From: Gammaproteobacteria bacterium
GTDB lineage: Bacteria; Pseudomonadota; Gammaproteobacteria; Burkholderiales; Burkholderiaceae_C
NCBI GenBank assembly: GCA_018828125.1
Contig: JAHJWB010000011.1
Span: forward strand, 1 to 44,511
DNA length: 44,511 bases
Direction of reading: 5' to 3'
Shown piece after piece: positions 1-11,612 of this stretch (positions within the stretch are counted from its first letter, which is position 1; each line of letters opens with the position of its first letter). A program made the position numbers and the translations under genes. The notes beneath the pieces are model-generated. The model had not been told where the DNA came from. It ran no database searches and saw only the letters and a list, made by a program, of their open reading frames with translations.

Positions 1-462
1 CAGGCGCTGGAGTGGCGGCATGTGGACTGGGAACGGCGCACGGTACGCATCGAGCTGAACCAAGTAGCTGGAGTCGTGAAGGCCCCAAAAACTGCTGCAG
101 GGATTCGCGACGTTGAACTTAGCCCGGACGCCATGGCAGCGCTGGACGTTCAAAAGCGGATCAGCGAGGGGATCGGTGCACGAATGTGGCTGAACCCCAA
201 CACATTGCAGCCATGGACCACCGACGCCCAGGTGCGCAAAACGCTTTGGCTCACGCTCATGAAGCGATCCGCTATTACTTACCGTAACCCTTATCAAGTC
301 CGGCACACCTTCGCATCATCTCTTCTAACCGCCGGTCAGAACCCGTGGTACGTCGCCCAGCAGCTGGGCCATGAGGATGTGGAGATGGTTTTCAGGACCT
401 ATGGCAAGTTCATCCGGGAGGACTACATGAAGCCAAGAGCGGAGTTTCGCAATGCGGAATAA
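1..462 (+). CDS. Tyrosine recombinase / integrase, C-terminal part (5' end outside window)
   Basis: The reading frame is open from base 1, so the gene is cut by the window edge; about 153 residues remain. This is the catalytic half of a phage-type tyrosine recombinase. Visible signatures are a beta-hairpin lysine region (KTAAGIRDVEL), the R-x-x-H box (QVRHTFASSLL), the LGHEDVEM histidine box, and the nucleophilic tyrosine in RTYGKF near the C-terminus. The first catalytic arginine lies upstream of the window. The gene reads towards the 3' end of ssrA, 118 bp away, the usual arrangement for an integrase whose element has integrated into a tmRNA gene. Family is sure; whether the element is a prophage, an ICE or a remnant cannot be judged from here. 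Confidence 0.9.
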   Translation, partial: QALEWRHVDWERRTVRIELNQVAGVVKAPKTAAGIRDVELSPDAMAALDVQKRISEGIGARMWLNPNTLQPWTTDAQVRKTLWLTLMKRSAITYRNPYQVRHTFASSLLTAGQNPWYVAQQLGHEDVEMVFRTYGKFIREDYMKPRAEFRNAE

Positions 463-464
463 AA

Positions 465-501
465 AAATCGGTGCGATTTCGGTGCGAAATCGGTGCGATT
501 T
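465..501. repeat. Three CGGTGCGA units in 11-bp phase behind the integrase gene
   Basis: CGGTGCGA occurs at 469-476, 480-487 and 491-498, exactly 11 bp apart. The first and third are embedded in an identical 15-mer, AAATCGGTGCGATTT (465-479 and 487-501). The helical phasing and the place between the integrase stop and ssrA suggest recombinase or accessory-protein binding sites (arm-type sites). That role is inferred from position. Confidence 0.6.
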
Positions 502-532
502 TCAACACCCTATAAGACACCACAGGACAAAG

Positions 533-570
533 AAAAACCGCCACAGCCTGGGGTTTCCAGAGTGTGGCGG
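533..570 (-). terminator. Intrinsic terminator behind ssrA
   Basis: The stem CCGCCACA (538-545) pairs with TGTGGCGG (563-570), with an inner CTGG/CCAG pair. On the minus strand it is followed by a T-run (A-run 533-537 on the plus strand). It starts 10 nt past the tmRNA 3' CCA and would stop transcription running out of ssrA towards the integrase. Confidence 0.7.
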
Positions 571-579
571 TGTCTTGGA

Positions 580-612
580 TGGTGGAGCTGGCGGGAATTG
601 AACCCGCGTCCG
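580..612. other. Candidate attachment site (ssrA 3' end)
   Basis: Integrases of this type commonly recombine at the 3' end of ssrA, within the T-arm/acceptor sequence. The integrase gene ends 118 bp away and points at this end. The other junction, which should hold a direct copy of part of this sequence, is outside the window, so the core limits are unknown. Confidence 0.4.
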
Positions 613-966
613 CAAGCCTTCATCGGGCAGATCTACATGCTTAGCGGTCTGATTTATGTCTCGCCACCGTTGTCGCGCAGTCGCACGCTACACCGGCCGC
701 CAGTACCCTATTGTCTCGCCTCAATCCAAGGTACCCGGATCAGGGCCAGCCCATGTAATTATCCTTGCAGCCGGGAGGCTCTGATTGCTCAGAACCCCCT
801 TGCCCAGCCCATCGGCCAACTGTTGCAAGGCTCACTGGCAATTAAGCAGCGAGTGCGAAACGTTCGTCGTTTGCAGTTAGTTTTTTAAATCGAGATTTAC
901 GAGCGTGACTCAAGCTCGACATGCACCACGCCGATTCCGAACCCACGTCGAAACCAGGACAGCCCC
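580..966 (-). ncRNA. ssrA: tmRNA (transfer-messenger RNA)
   Basis: On the minus strand the RNA starts GGGGCUG (966 downwards) and ends CAGCUCC-A-CCA (580), giving a 7-bp tRNA-like acceptor stem with one G-U pair. The 3' end carries a T-arm (GGGUUCAAUUCCC). The tag reading frame is visible at 874-842: codons for ANDERFALAA followed by TAA, the tag I recall for beta-proteobacteria. The RNA is about 387 nt. It rescues stalled ribosomes with SmpB and marks unfinished proteins for proteolysis. The 3' end probably also serves as the attachment site of the integrated element to its left. A plus-strand ORF across this gene (493-888) is spurious. Confidence 0.97.
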
Positions 967-975
967 AGACTCTCT

Positions 976-1003
976 ATTTTAGGCGCCCTGAAGCAATTGC
1001 AAG
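976..1003 (-). promoter_or_regulatory. Candidate sigma-70 promoter of ssrA
   Basis: On the minus strand a TAAAAT box (981-976) lies 10 nt before the mature tmRNA 5' end. A TTGCA-type -35 element (about 1003-997) is spaced 15-16 nt from it. The promoter overlaps the 3' end of gph. Confidence 0.45.
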
Positions 1004-1644
1004 AGCTCGTTCGGAGAATTAATTGAGGCGTGTGCACCCCACTCCTTCGGATTTGTCTTAGCGCCCAGGTATCCGTAGGTTGCCGCAACAGTGCCCATCC
1101 CTGCAGCAAGCCCGGCAACGATGTCGCGCTCGTCGTCACCAACGTAGATGCATTGATCAGGCGAAATATTCAAGCGCGATGCGGCTTCCAACAAGGGCGC
1201 GGGGTGCGGCTTTGCGTGAGGTGTGGTGTCGCCGCTCACAACGGCCCCGGCACTCACAAACAACGGAATGGCGCGGGTGAGCGGATCGGTGAACCGCGCC
1301 GCTTTGTTGGTGACAACACCCCAGGTCATGTTGCGTAGCACTATCTGGTCCACCAGTTCTGCGACGCCTTCAAAAACCAGGGTGCGAGTCGTCATCTGCG
1401 ACTCATAGTTCAAAAAAAACTCTTCTCGCATCGCAGCGAACTCGGGATGATCGGGCGTCATACCGAATGCCTCTCCCAACATCCCGCGGGCGCCGGCGCC
1501 CGCCATAGGGCGGTAGCGCTCCAGCGGCAATGAAGGGAGACCTCGATCTGTTCGCATTTTGTCTGCCGCCGCTCCCAAGTCGGGGGCACTGTCTATTAGC
1601 GTACCGTCAAGATCAAATAGAACCGCACGAATGTTGCTGAACAT
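979..1644 (-). CDS. gph: Phosphoglycolate phosphatase-type HAD hydrolase
   Basis: A 221-residue HAD-superfamily phosphatase. Motif I is FDLDGT with D11 as nucleophile and D13 as acid/base. Motif II is the VVTNKA region and motif III/IV the YVGDDERD acidic pair; a helical cap lies between motifs I and II. The family dephosphorylates 2-phosphoglycolate, a by-product of DNA 3'-end repair or oxygenase chemistry, in the cytoplasm. The gene follows ubiG by 21 bp on the same strand, and ubiG-gph is a common pair in Burkholderiales. No clear Shine-Dalgarno precedes the ATG, suggesting translation coupled to ubiG. Substrate is by homology only; some ubiG-linked members act on other phosphosugars. Confidence 0.88.
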   Translation of the reverse strand: MFSNIRAVLFDLDGTLIDSAPDLGAAADKMRTDRGLPSLPLERYRPMAGAGARGMLGEAFGMTPDHPEFAAMREEFFLNYESQMTTRTLVFEGVAELVDQIVLRNMTWGVVTNKAARFTDPLTRAIPLFVSAGAVVSGDTTPHAKPHPAPLLEAASRLNISPDQCIYVGDDERDIVAGLAAGMGTVAATYGYLGAKTNPKEWGAHASINSPNELLQLLQGA

Positions 1645-1665
1645 ATATATAAGAAGCGTCGAACG

Positions 1666-2376
1666 TTAAGCAGCGCGACGCGTAGCGAAAAGATAGTTCA
1701 CGCTGGTGTCCGCACTGAGCCAATAGCGCCGAGTCAGGGGGTTGTACTCGAGTCCGCGTGTGTGCTGAACATCCAGCCCTGCAGCACGACAACTGGAGGC
1801 AAGCTCACTGGGGCGGATCATTTTTGCGTATTCATGGGTGCCGCGTGGCAACATATTCAGAACATATTCGGCACCCACAATGGCCAACATGAATGCCTTG
1901 GCATTGCGGTTGATGGTCGAGAAAAACACCCAGCCGCCAGGTTTGACCAACTCGGAACAGGCTTGCACCACCGATGCCGGGTCAGGAACATGCTCTAGCA
2001 TCTCCATGCAAGTAACGATATCAAAACCGGAGGGTTGCTCTTGAGCCAAGGCTTCAACACTGATTTCTCGGTACTCGACATGACTTGTTTGCGCTTCCAA
2101 CGCATGCAGTTGCGCAACGCGCAAGGCCTTGGTGGCTAAATCAATGCCCAGCACATCAGCGCCTTTACGCGCCATGGAATCGGCGAGGATGCCCCCGCCA
2201 CAACCAACATCCAGCACACGCTTCCCCTGAAGCCCGCTCAGCCCATTGATCCAGTCCAAGCGCAACGGATTGATTTGGTGCAAAGGACGAAACTCGCTCT
2301 CAGGGTCCCACCAGCGGTGGGCCAGGGCCGAGAACTTGGCCAGTTCGGCCGGATCTGCATTAACAAGGTCGCTCAT
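1666..2376 (-). CDS. ubiG: Ubiquinone biosynthesis O-methyltransferase
   Basis: A 236-residue class I SAM-dependent methyltransferase that performs both O-methylations of ubiquinone synthesis. The N-terminus [19 protein letters not shown] is diagnostic of UbiG. The SAM-binding motif I is [11 protein letters not shown], followed by the acidic residue in VLGIDLA and the [10 protein letters not shown] post-motif. I chose the internal ATG at 2376. The longer frame to 2427 would add 17 residues unlike UbiG and run towards the ompA terminator hairpin. gph follows 21 bp downstream on the same strand. Confidence 0.95.
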   Translation of the reverse strand: MSDLVNADPAELAKFSALAHRWWDPESEFRPLHQINPLRLDWINGLSGLQGKRVLDVGCGGGILADSMARKGADVLGIDLATKALRVAQLHALEAQTSHVEYREISVEALAQEQPSGFDIVTCMEMLEHVPDPASVVQACSELVKPGGWVFFSTINRNAKAFMLAIVGAEYVLNMLPRGTHEYAKMIRPSELASSCRAAGLDVQHTRGLEYNPLTRRYWLSADTSVNYLFATRRAA

Positions 2377-2425
2377 GCTGGTGATTGTCCATGATGGAAG
2401 TGGATCGTCAGACAGCTCCAGACGC

Positions 2426-2453
2426 AAAAAAGCCCCGTCGCCGGGGCTTTTTT
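2426..2453 (-). terminator. Intrinsic terminator of ompA, possibly bidirectional
   Basis: The 12-bp stem AAAAAAGCCCCG (2426-2437) pairs with CGGGGCTTTTTT (2442-2453) around a 4-nt loop. It lies 16 bp past the ompA stop codon. The A and T tracts are symmetric, so it could act on either strand, but only ompA transcription enters it here. Confidence 0.9.
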
Positions 2454-2468
2454 GAAGTAATCCGAAAA

Positions 2469-3113
2469 TTACTTGGAAGCGCGGGTACCGACGACTTCGA
2501 TTTCAACGCGGCGGTTCTTGGCGCGGCCTTCTGCAGTCTTGTTATCTGCAACTGGTTGCTTCTCGCCCTTACCTTCGGTGTAAACGCGGTTCTTTTCAAT
2601 GCCCTTGGACACCAAGTAAGCCTTGACGGCTTCGGAACGGCGAACCGACAGCTTTTGGTTGTAAGCATCGGAACCCACGGAGTCAGTGTGACCCACGGCG
2701 ATGATGACTTCCAGGTTGATGCCCTTGACCTTGGAGACCAGATCATCCAGCTTCGCCTTGCCTTCTGGCTTGAGCACCGACTTATCGAAGTCGAAGAATG
2801 CGTCAGCGGCGTAGGTTACCTTCGTGGCAACAGCAGGGGGAGCTGGGGGTTTGGCAGGCGCAGCGGCAGGAGCTGGAGCAGCGCCGGGGGCTGGAGCAGC
2901 GGCAGGTGCTGGAGCGGCAGCTGTGATAGCGCCATCGCAGCCTGGAGCGGCCGTTGCAGGCGTCCAGTTGGCATCGCGCCAGCAGTATTCGTTGGTACCG
3001 TTTTTCCAGACCACGCCAGAAGCGTTTCTCCAGTTGTCAACAGTTTGTGCGCCTGCGGCGGTTGCGAGCGCTGCAGAGGCAAACAACATCGCCACTTTGT
3101 TCAGTTTCTTCAT
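2469..3113 (-). CDS. ompA: OmpA-family outer-membrane / peptidoglycan-binding protein
   Basis: A 214-residue exported protein. Residues 1-22 form a signal peptide ([22 protein letters not shown]). A short N-terminal segment with [10 protein letters not shown] follows, then a linker of Ala-Pro repeats, then a C-terminal OmpA domain with [12 protein letters not shown], the HTDSVG motif and [12 protein letters not shown]. Those motifs bind diaminopimelate in peptidoglycan. It lacks the eight-strand barrel of enteric OmpA, so it is the short form typical of Burkholderiales. The ATG at 3113 is preceded by AGAGGAG; the open frame further upstream has no signal peptide. An AGCGGG/CCCGCT hairpin (3220-3235) lies in the likely leader. 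Terminator at 2426-2453; gyrA is divergent. Confidence 0.93.
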   Translation of the reverse strand: MKKLNKVAMLFASAALATAAGAQTVDNWRNASGVVWKNGTNEYCWRDANWTPATAAPGCDGAITAAAPAPAAAPAPGAAPAPAAAPAKPPAPPAVATKVTYAADAFFDFDKSVLKPEGKAKLDDLVSKVKGINLEVIIAVGHTDSVGSDAYNQKLSVRRSEAVKAYLVSKGIEKNRVYTEGKGEKQPVADNKTAEGRAKNRRVEIEVVGTRASK

Positions 3114-3337
3114 GGTTCTCCTCTTGGGGAAAAAGCCGCAGCCGCGCTGCGAATCAGGACGCTTGGAGTGACCATCACCCAAAGCGTTCAAACGATTGTG
3201 CCATACGTAACAGGGCAAAAGCGGGGGCACCCGCTCAGGGCCCGTAGGACAAAACCTGAATTGCGACCATATGTTGCGCAGTCGCTACACGGTCTTACCC
3301 CTAAAATGACTCTCCTTTGCCGCCACCGCAGTCCCCA

Positions 3338-6010
<2,673 letters not shown>

Positions 6011-6059
6011 CCAACCCCGCATGGCGATTCACGACAAGCAACGACTTGCTGGATTGCCA

Positions 6060-6120
6060 TGCTATTAAATAGAGAGCTACCAGCGCTTATACAGCAAGCG
6101 CTAGAGGCTATTTTTACCAA
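6060..6120 (+). repeat. Dispersed palindromic repeat, copy 1 (gyrA-serC gap)
   Basis: This copy has the family layout: a left flank with AGAGAGCTACC, the palindromic core AGCGCTT-ATACAGC-AAGCGCT, and a right flank AGAGGCTATTTTTACC. It ends 6 bp before the serC ATG, so it forms most of the serC leader and no Shine-Dalgarno is seen there. Confidence 0.75.
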
Positions 6121-6126
6121 TATTTC

Positions 6127-7236
6127 ATGACACGCCCGTATAACTTTTCGGCCGGCCCGGCCGCCATCCCTGCCGACGTGTTGGAACAGGCCGCCGCCGA
6201 GATGCTGGACTGGCACGGTAGCGGGATGGGCGTGATGGAAATGAGCCATCGCGGCAAAGAGTTCCTGTCCATCTATGAACAGGCAGAAGCCGATCTGCGC
6301 GAGCTGCTGGCGGTTCCCTCGCATTTCAAGATTTTGTTCATGCAAGGCGGCGGGCTGGCAGAGAACGCCATCGTGCCGCTGAATTTGTCGCGCGCCGGCG
6401 TGGTTGATTTTGTCGTGACGGGCAGCTGGAGCCAGAAGTCTCACAAGGAAGCCCGCAAGTACGCCTCTGAAGTGAACGTGGTGGCCACAGCGGAAGACAC
6501 CGGGTTCACCACCTTGCCCGACCCGGCCACGTGGACGACGAGCCGCGGCGCCAGCTATCTGCACATCTGCACCAACGAGACCATCAACGGCATCGAGTTT
6601 CACCAGTTGCCAGATCTGAACGCGCTGGGCAGCGATGCCCCCCTGGTGATTGATTTTTCATCACACGTGGCTTCCCGGCCCGTGGATTGGTCGCGCGTGG
6701 GCTTGGCGTTTGGTGGTGCGCAGAAGAACCTCGGGCCTGCGGGGCTGACCTTGGTAGTCGTGCGCGAAGATCTCCTGGGCCACGCACTGCCCACCTGCCC
6801 GAGCGCGTTTGACTACAAAATCGTGGCCGACAACCAGTCGATGTACAACACCCCGCCTACCTGGGGCATCTACATGGCGGGTCTGACCTTTCAGTGGCTC
6901 AAGCGGCAGCAAGAAGGCGCGCTCACCGGCGTCGCTGCGATGGAACAACGCAATATCGCCAAGGCAACCCTCCTGTACAACGCCATCGACAATTCGCAGC
7001 TCTATGTGAACAAAGTGGCGGTCAATTGCCGCTCGCGCATGAACGTTCCGTTCTTTCTGCGTGACGAAAGCCGCAATGACGCCTTTCTGGCTGGCGCCAA
7101 GGAGCGCGGCTTGCTGCAGCTCAAGGGCCACAAGTCCGTGGGCGGCATGCGCGCCAGCATCTACAACGCCATGCCCATCGAGGGCGTGCAGGCGCTGGTG
7201 GACTACATGCGAGAATTTGAAACAAAACAGGCCTGA
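6127..7236 (+). CDS. serC: Phosphoserine aminotransferase
   Basis: A 369-residue fold-type I PLP aminotransferase, the normal family length. It converts 3-phosphohydroxypyruvate and glutamate to phosphoserine, and also acts in pyridoxal phosphate synthesis. The N-terminus [11 protein letters not shown] and the PLP-lysine motif [12 protein letters not shown] (K200) are diagnostic. The [10 protein letters not shown] and [12 protein letters not shown] segments match the C-terminal domain. It is first in a serC-pheA-tyrA-aroA/cmk run. The start has no visible ribosome-binding site and sits right behind a palindromic repeat. Confidence 0.97.
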   Translation: MTRPYNFSAGPAAIPADVLEQAAAEMLDWHGSGMGVMEMSHRGKEFLSIYEQAEADLRELLAVPSHFKILFMQGGGLAENAIVPLNLSRAGVVDFVVTGSWSQKSHKEARKYASEVNVVATAEDTGFTTLPDPATWTTSRGASYLHICTNETINGIEFHQLPDLNALGSDAPLVIDFSSHVASRPVDWSRVGLAFGGAQKNLGPAGLTLVVVREDLLGHALPTCPSAFDYKIVADNQSMYNTPPTWGIYMAGLTFQWLKRQQEGALTGVAAMEQRNIAKATLLYNAIDNSQLYVNKVAVNCRSRMNVPFFLRDESRNDAFLAGAKERGLLQLKGHKSVGGMRASIYNAMPIEGVQALVDYMREFETKQA

Positions 7237-7320
7237 CAAAGAGCAAGCGATCGCCATGTGATGGCACAACTCTGGCACTGACCGTCATTCCAAGGCCCGC
7301 CCCCCGACCGCACCCCATTC

Positions 7321-8418
7321 ATGACCAATCCGCAAGCATCACCCGACCTCGCCAGCCTGCGCGTGCAGATTGACAGCATTGACCAGCAACTTCTTTCGCT
7401 GCTGAACCAGCGGGCGCTGGTTGCCGAGCAAGTGGGCGAAGTCAAGAAGCGCGAAGGCACTCCTTTCTTTCGCCCGGACCGCGTGGCCCAGGTGATCGAG
7501 AAAATTCAGACCGCCAACCCCGGCCCACTCAAAGGCCCCCACGTAGCAGCAATTTGGCGCGAAATCATGTCCGCATGTCTGGCGCTGGAGTCGCCACAGC
7601 GTGTAGCCGTGTTGGGCCCCGAGGGCACCTTCTGCGAGCAAGCTGCCATCGAATTTTTTGGTGGTGCCGCTGATCTTATGTACTGCGCCAACTTCGACGA
7701 AGTGTTTCACGCCACCGCGGCAGGCAGTGCGCAGTATGGTGTGGTCGGTGTCGAAAACTCCACTGAAGGCGTGGTCACACGGTCGCTCGATCTGTTTCTG
7801 CACACCCCTACGCATGTGGTCGGCGAAGTAAGCCTATTGGTGCGCCACAACCTGCTGCGCACCAGTAACTCGCTCGAAGGTGTTGAAGTGGTGATGGCCC
7901 ATCCCCAAGCGCTGGCGCAGTGCCAGGCCTGGCTGACCAAGCACCTGCCCCATGCCGAACGCCGTCCGGTGTCCAGCAACGCCGAAGGCGCCCGGTTGGC
8001 CACGACCAACCCCGGCTGGGCAGCCCTGTCCAGCGAGCGCGCGGCCACCCAGTTTGGCCTGCACATCGTGGCCCACGCCATTCAGGATGATGCCTACAAC
8101 CGTACACGTTTCGCCATCATCTGCTTGCCACACACGCTGCAAACTCCGCCGCCTTCGGGCAAGGACTGCACCAGTCTGGTGGTGTCGGTGCCCAACCAGC
8201 CCGGTGCCGTGCATGACCTGCTGGTGCCCCTCAAGGCCCACGGTGTATCGATGACCCGCTTTGAATCCCGCCCAGCCCGCACAGGGCAGTGGGAGTATTA
8301 CTTCTACATCGACCTTGACGGCCACCCCGCCCAGCCCCACGTGGCGCGTGCCCTGGAAGAGCTGCGCAGCCTCTGCGCGTTCTACAAGGTTCTGGGTACC
8401 TACCCCGTGTCATCCTAA
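7321..8418 (+). CDS. pheA: Bifunctional chorismate mutase / prephenate dehydratase (P-protein)
   Basis: A 365-residue fusion enzyme making phenylpyruvate from chorismate. Residues about 8-95 are an AroQ chorismate mutase helix bundle (LRVQIDSIDQQLLSLLNQR). Residues about 96-275 are the prephenate dehydratase domain (VLGPEGTFCEQAA, GVVGVENSTEGVV, and the Thr-Arg-Phe motif in YNRTRFAII). The C-terminal ACT domain has the ESRP motif (FESRPARTG) that binds phenylalanine for feedback inhibition. It lies 84 bp after serC and 12 bp before tyrA, so it is probably cotranscribed with both. Confidence 0.97.
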   Translation: MTNPQASPDLASLRVQIDSIDQQLLSLLNQRALVAEQVGEVKKREGTPFFRPDRVAQVIEKIQTANPGPLKGPHVAAIWREIMSACLALESPQRVAVLGPEGTFCEQAAIEFFGGAADLMYCANFDEVFHATAAGSAQYGVVGVENSTEGVVTRSLDLFLHTPTHVVGEVSLLVRHNLLRTSNSLEGVEVVMAHPQALAQCQAWLTKHLPHAERRPVSSNAEGARLATTNPGWAALSSERAATQFGLHIVAHAIQDDAYNRTRFAIICLPHTLQTPPPSGKDCTSLVVSVPNQPGAVHDLLVPLKAHGVSMTRFESRPARTGQWEYYFYIDLDGHPAQPHVARALEELRSLCAFYKVLGTYPVSS

Positions 8419-8430
8419 GGAGCCGCCACC

Positions 8431-9315
8431 ATGTTTGAACAACTGGGACTGATCGGCTGCGGACTTATGGGTGGCTCGTTTGCACTGGCCATGAAGAAGG
8501 CTGGACTGGTCAAGCGTGTGGTGGGCTACAGCAAGTCGCCCTCCACGACTGACCGTGCACGCCAGATGGGCGTCATCGACGTCGAAGCTCCGTCGGCGCT
8601 GCTGGCTGTTGCAGGCGCCGACATTGTGCTGGTAGCCGTGCCGGTGGCCGCCACGGAGGCCACGCTCAAGGCCATCAAGCACCTGGTCACACCGCAAATG
8701 CTGATCATGGACGTGGGATCCACCAAAGCCGATGTAGTGCAGGCCGCGCGCCGCGCCTTGCGCGACCAGGTGGGCTCTTTTGTGCCTGCACACCCCATTA
8801 CCGGCCGCGAGGTGTCGGGCGTCGAACATGCCGAGGCCGACCTTTACAGCGGACGCCAGGTCATCCTGACACCCACCGAACGCACCTTTACGGCCCAACT
8901 GCAAAAAGCCGAGGAGATCTGGACGGCGCTGGGCAGCCGCGTGACCAGCATGTCGCCCGAATCTCACGATGCGGCGTTTGCAGCCGTCAGCCATTTGCCC
9001 CATGTCTTAGCCTTTGCGATGATGAACAGCATCACCGGCCAGTCGACTGGCGACGAATTTCTGTCACTGGCAGGCCCCGGTTTCCGGGATTTCACCCGCA
9101 TTGCGGCCAGCGACCCGAAGGTGTGGCGCGACATTTTGTTGTCCAACCGCGAAGAGCTGATCTCCCAGTCCAAACTGTTCCAGCAGGCCCTGCACACCTT
9201 GGAACAAGCCATGGAAAAGGGCGATGCACAAGCGTTGGAAGACATGTTGACCTTGGCCAGTGAAACCCGGGCTCACTGGCGCATGGGGGCGCAGAGAACC
9301 TCCAAGCCGCGCTAA
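8431..9315 (+). CDS. tyrA: Prephenate dehydrogenase
   Basis: A 294-residue NAD(P)-dependent TyrA family enzyme that oxidatively decarboxylates prephenate to 4-hydroxyphenylpyruvate. The N-terminal Rossmann motif is [11 protein letters not shown]. The catalytic region has VGSTKADVV and the substrate-site histidine in PAHPITGRE. The C-terminal helical dimerisation domain includes [18 protein letters not shown] good AAGGAG lies before the ATG. It lacks a chorismate mutase or ACT domain. aroA-cmk follows 49 bp downstream. Confidence 0.95.
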   Translation: MFEQLGLIGCGLMGGSFALAMKKAGLVKRVVGYSKSPSTTDRARQMGVIDVEAPSALLAVAGADIVLVAVPVAATEATLKAIKHLVTPQMLIMDVGSTKADVVQAARRALRDQVGSFVPAHPITGREVSGVEHAEADLYSGRQVILTPTERTFTAQLQKAEEIWTALGSRVTSMSPESHDAAFAAVSHLPHVLAFAMMNSITGQSTGDEFLSLAGPGFRDFTRIAASDPKVWRDILLSNREELISQSKLFQQALHTLEQAMEKGDAQALEDMLTLASETRAHWRMGAQRTSKPR

Positions 9316-9364
9316 TCCATTTGCGCGCGTCCGCGCGCGCCCCTCCGTTCCTTCAGCCTCGCCC

Positions 9365-11407
9365 ATGTTCAGCACCGCTTTCCTCGACCTCCCAGCGCTC
9401 GCCGCTGCTGGAGGTGAAGTTCACCTGCCCGGCTCCAAGAGCATTTCCAACCGCGTGTTGCTCTTGGCAGCCCTGAGCCACGGCACCACCACCGTGCATG
9501 ACCTGCTGGCGTCCGACGACACCCGAGTGATGCTGGATGCGCTGCGCCAGATTGGCTGCACCGTGGACGAAGCGGGCAGCACGGTCCGTATCACCGGACT
9601 GGGGGGGCGCGCACCCCAGTCGCCCGCCAAGCTTTTTCTGGGCAACGCCGGCACCGCCATGCGCCCTCTCACCGCAGCGCTGGCGCTGCTGGGTGGAGAA
9701 TTTGAGCTGTCTGGTGTGGCGCGCATGCACGAGCGCCCGATCGGTGACCTGATCGACGCGCTGCGCCAGCTCGGTTGCCAAATCGACTACCTGGGCAACG
9801 ACGGGTATCCGCCGCTGCGCATCGCCCACGCAGACGGTGTGCCGCCTCTGGCACTGGCTGCGCCCATTCGCGTGCGCGGTGACGTGTCCAGCCAGTTCCT
9901 TACCGCGCTGCTGATGGCGCTGCCACTGGCGGCTGGCGCCCAGAACATCGTGATCGACGTCGTGGGCGAGCTGATCTCCAAGCCCTACATCGCCATCACG
10001 CTGCAGTTGCTGGCGCGGTTTGGCATCGTGGTTGAACACGACAACTGGCAACGCTTCACTATTGCTGCGGGCAGCCGCTACCAATCGCCCGGCGACATCC
10101 ATGTCGAGGCAGACGCCTCGTCCGCTAGCTATTTCATAGCACTTGGCGCAATAGCATCATGCGCTAGTGGCCAAAAAGGCATCAAGATTCAAGGCGTAGG
10201 CCTGGATTCGATCCAGGGCGACATCCGCTTTGTCGAGGCGGCGCAAGCCATGGGCGCCGTGGTCACCGGCGGCCCCAACTGGCTGCACATTCAGCGGGGC
10301 GCGCCCGGACAAGGCTGGCCGTTGAAGGCCATCGACATGGACTGCAATCACATCCCCGATGCCGCCATGACGCTGGCCGTGATGGCGTTGTATGCCGAAG
10401 GCACCACCACCTTGCGCAACATCGCCAGCTGGCGCGTGAAAGAGACCGACCGCATTGCGGCCATGGCCGCCGAGTTGCGCAAGCTGGGCGCGACGGTAGA
10501 GGAAGGCGCGGACTACCTTCGTGTCACACCGCCCGCTCGGGTCCAGGACTGGAAAGCGGCCAGCATCCATACCTACGACGACCACCGGGTGGCGATGTGC
10601 TTCTCGTTGGCCGCGTTCAACCCGGCCGGGTTGCCGGTGCGCATCGAAGACCCCAAGTGCGTGGCCAAGACGTTTCCGGAGTATTTCGAAGCCCTGTTCT
10701 CCGTGGCTCAACTGGACACCGCCCACATCCCGGTGATCTGCATCGACGGCCCCACCGCTTCAGGCAAAGGCACCGTAGCGGCGGCAGTAGCGCAGCGGCT
10801 GGGTTACCGTTTTCTGGATTCCGGCGCCATGTACCGCATTACAGCCCTGGCCGCCTTGCGGGCGGGTTTGGCTATTGATACGGACCACGAGTCCCGCATT
10901 GCCGCCATGGCCCGGACCTTGCCGGTGCGTTTTGAAGGCGGCCGGGTGTTGCTGGGCAGCGACGATGTGACGGACGACATTCGCACCGAAGAAGCTGGGA
11001 TGAATGCATCGCGCGTGTCCGCCCTGCCCTTGGTGCGCGAAGCGTTGGTGGCCCTGCAGCACAGCTTTCGGCGCCTGCCGGGCCTGGTGGCAGATGGCCG
11101 CGACATGGGCACAGTGATTTTCCCAGGCGCGGCGCTAAAGGTCTACTTGACGGCCAGCGCCGCCTGCCGCGCAGAGCGCCGTTATAAACAGTTGATTTCA
11201 AAGGGTTTTTCGGCTAGTATCGAAGACCTTCGCGCAGATCTGGAAGCGCGCGACGCCCGGGACAGCACCCGCAGCGTTGCACCTCTCAAACCCGCGCAGG
11301 ACGCTCTGGTCCTGGACAACTCTGCCTTGACGATCGATGAAGCCGTCGAGCAGGTTCTGGCCTGGTGGCAAGAGCGCCAACCTTTCGCAGTGCCTGCGCA
11401 AGGTTGA
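9365..11407 (+). CDS. aroA-cmk: EPSP synthase fused to cytidylate kinase
   Basis: A single 680-residue frame carries two normally separate enzymes. Residues 1 to about 440 are class I EPSP synthase: [10 protein letters not shown] phosphoenolpyruvate-binding loop, [11 protein letters not shown], the catalytic aspartate in [10 protein letters not shown] and WRVKETDR. From I455 on it is cytidylate kinase: P-loop [33 protein letters not shown]. The first half makes the aromatic precursor EPSP; the second phosphorylates CMP/dCMP. The ATG at 9365 fits the AroA N-terminus; the open frame back to 9260 overlaps tyrA. I see no stop or shift at the join. Annotated AroA-Cmk fusions are known in this bacterial group. 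Residues near the [10 protein letters not shown] motif include an extra stretch discussed separately. Confidence 0.96.
   Translation: MFSTAFLDLPALAAAGGEVHLPGSKSISNRVLLLAALSHGTTTVHDLLASDDTRVMLDALRQIGCTVDEAGSTVRITGLGGRAPQSPAKLFLGNAGTAMRPLTAALALLGGEFELSGVARMHERPIGDLIDALRQLGCQIDYLGNDGYPPLRIAHADGVPPLALAAPIRVRGDVSSQFLTALLMALPLAAGAQNIVIDVVGELISKPYIAITLQLLARFGIVVEHDNWQRFTIAAGSRYQSPGDIHVEADASSASYFIALGAIASCASGQKGIKIQGVGLDSIQGDIRFVEAAQAMGAVVTGGPNWLHIQRGAPGQGWPLKAIDMDCNHIPDAAMTLAVMALYAEGTTTLRNIASWRVKETDRIAAMAAELRKLGATVEEGADYLRVTPPARVQDWKAASIHTYDDHRVAMCFSLAAFNPAGLPVRIEDPKCVAKTFPEYFEALFSVAQLDTAHIPVICIDGPTASGKGTVAAAVAQRLGYRFLDSGAMYRITALAALRAGLAIDTDHESRIAAMARTLPVRFEGGRVLLGSDDVTDDIRTEEAGMNASRVSALPLVREALVALQHSFRRLPGLVADGRDMGTVIFPGAALKVYLTASAACRAERRYKQLISKGFSASIEDLRADLEARDARDSTRSVAPLKPAQDALVLDNSALTIDEAVEQVLAWWQERQPFAVPAQG
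10135..10174 (+). repeat. Possible palindromic-repeat remnant inside aroA coding sequence
   Basis: Across 40 ungapped bases, 26 match the copy at 37196-37235, including ATAGC, GCGC, GCGCTAG and GGCCAA. It encodes [14 protein letters not shown], about eight residues more than the same loop of E. coli AroA as I recall it. The frame stays open. The match is partial, so chance is not excluded. Confidence 0.4.
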
Positions 11408-11566
11408 AAAGTGCGGGGCCATTTCTCATCATCTGGCCCCCAGCAAAGCCGAAAGGCCTTGCAACAGGCCCACACCGCCCTTCTCGCGCGCCAGCGCCCA
11501 GGTGGTGTGGATCGTTAACCTAACCCGCGGTTACACCGCAAAAACCACCGCAAGCAGCTATAAAAA

Positions 11567-11586
11567 CAGTAGCAATAGTGCTACTG
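11567..11586 (+). promoter_or_regulatory. Hairpin in the rpsA leader
   Basis: CAGTAGCA (11567-11574) pairs perfectly with TGCTACTG (11579-11586) over an ATAG loop. It ends 26 nt before the rpsA ATG. rpsA leaders are structured and autoregulated by S1 in enteric bacteria; a similar role here is inference. The whole 11408-11612 gap otherwise shows no gene. Confidence 0.4.
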
Positions 11587-11612
11587 GAATCCTGTTTGTG
11601 GCAAGGAAACAC

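Noticed and set aside
465..501. CRISPR-like short repeats
   Set aside because: Three 8-bp units spaced 11 bp with no spacers of CRISPR length and no cas gene.
493..888. Plus-strand ORF of 131 codons
   Set aside because: It lies antisense to the tmRNA and its terminator; such ORFs across ssrA are artefacts.
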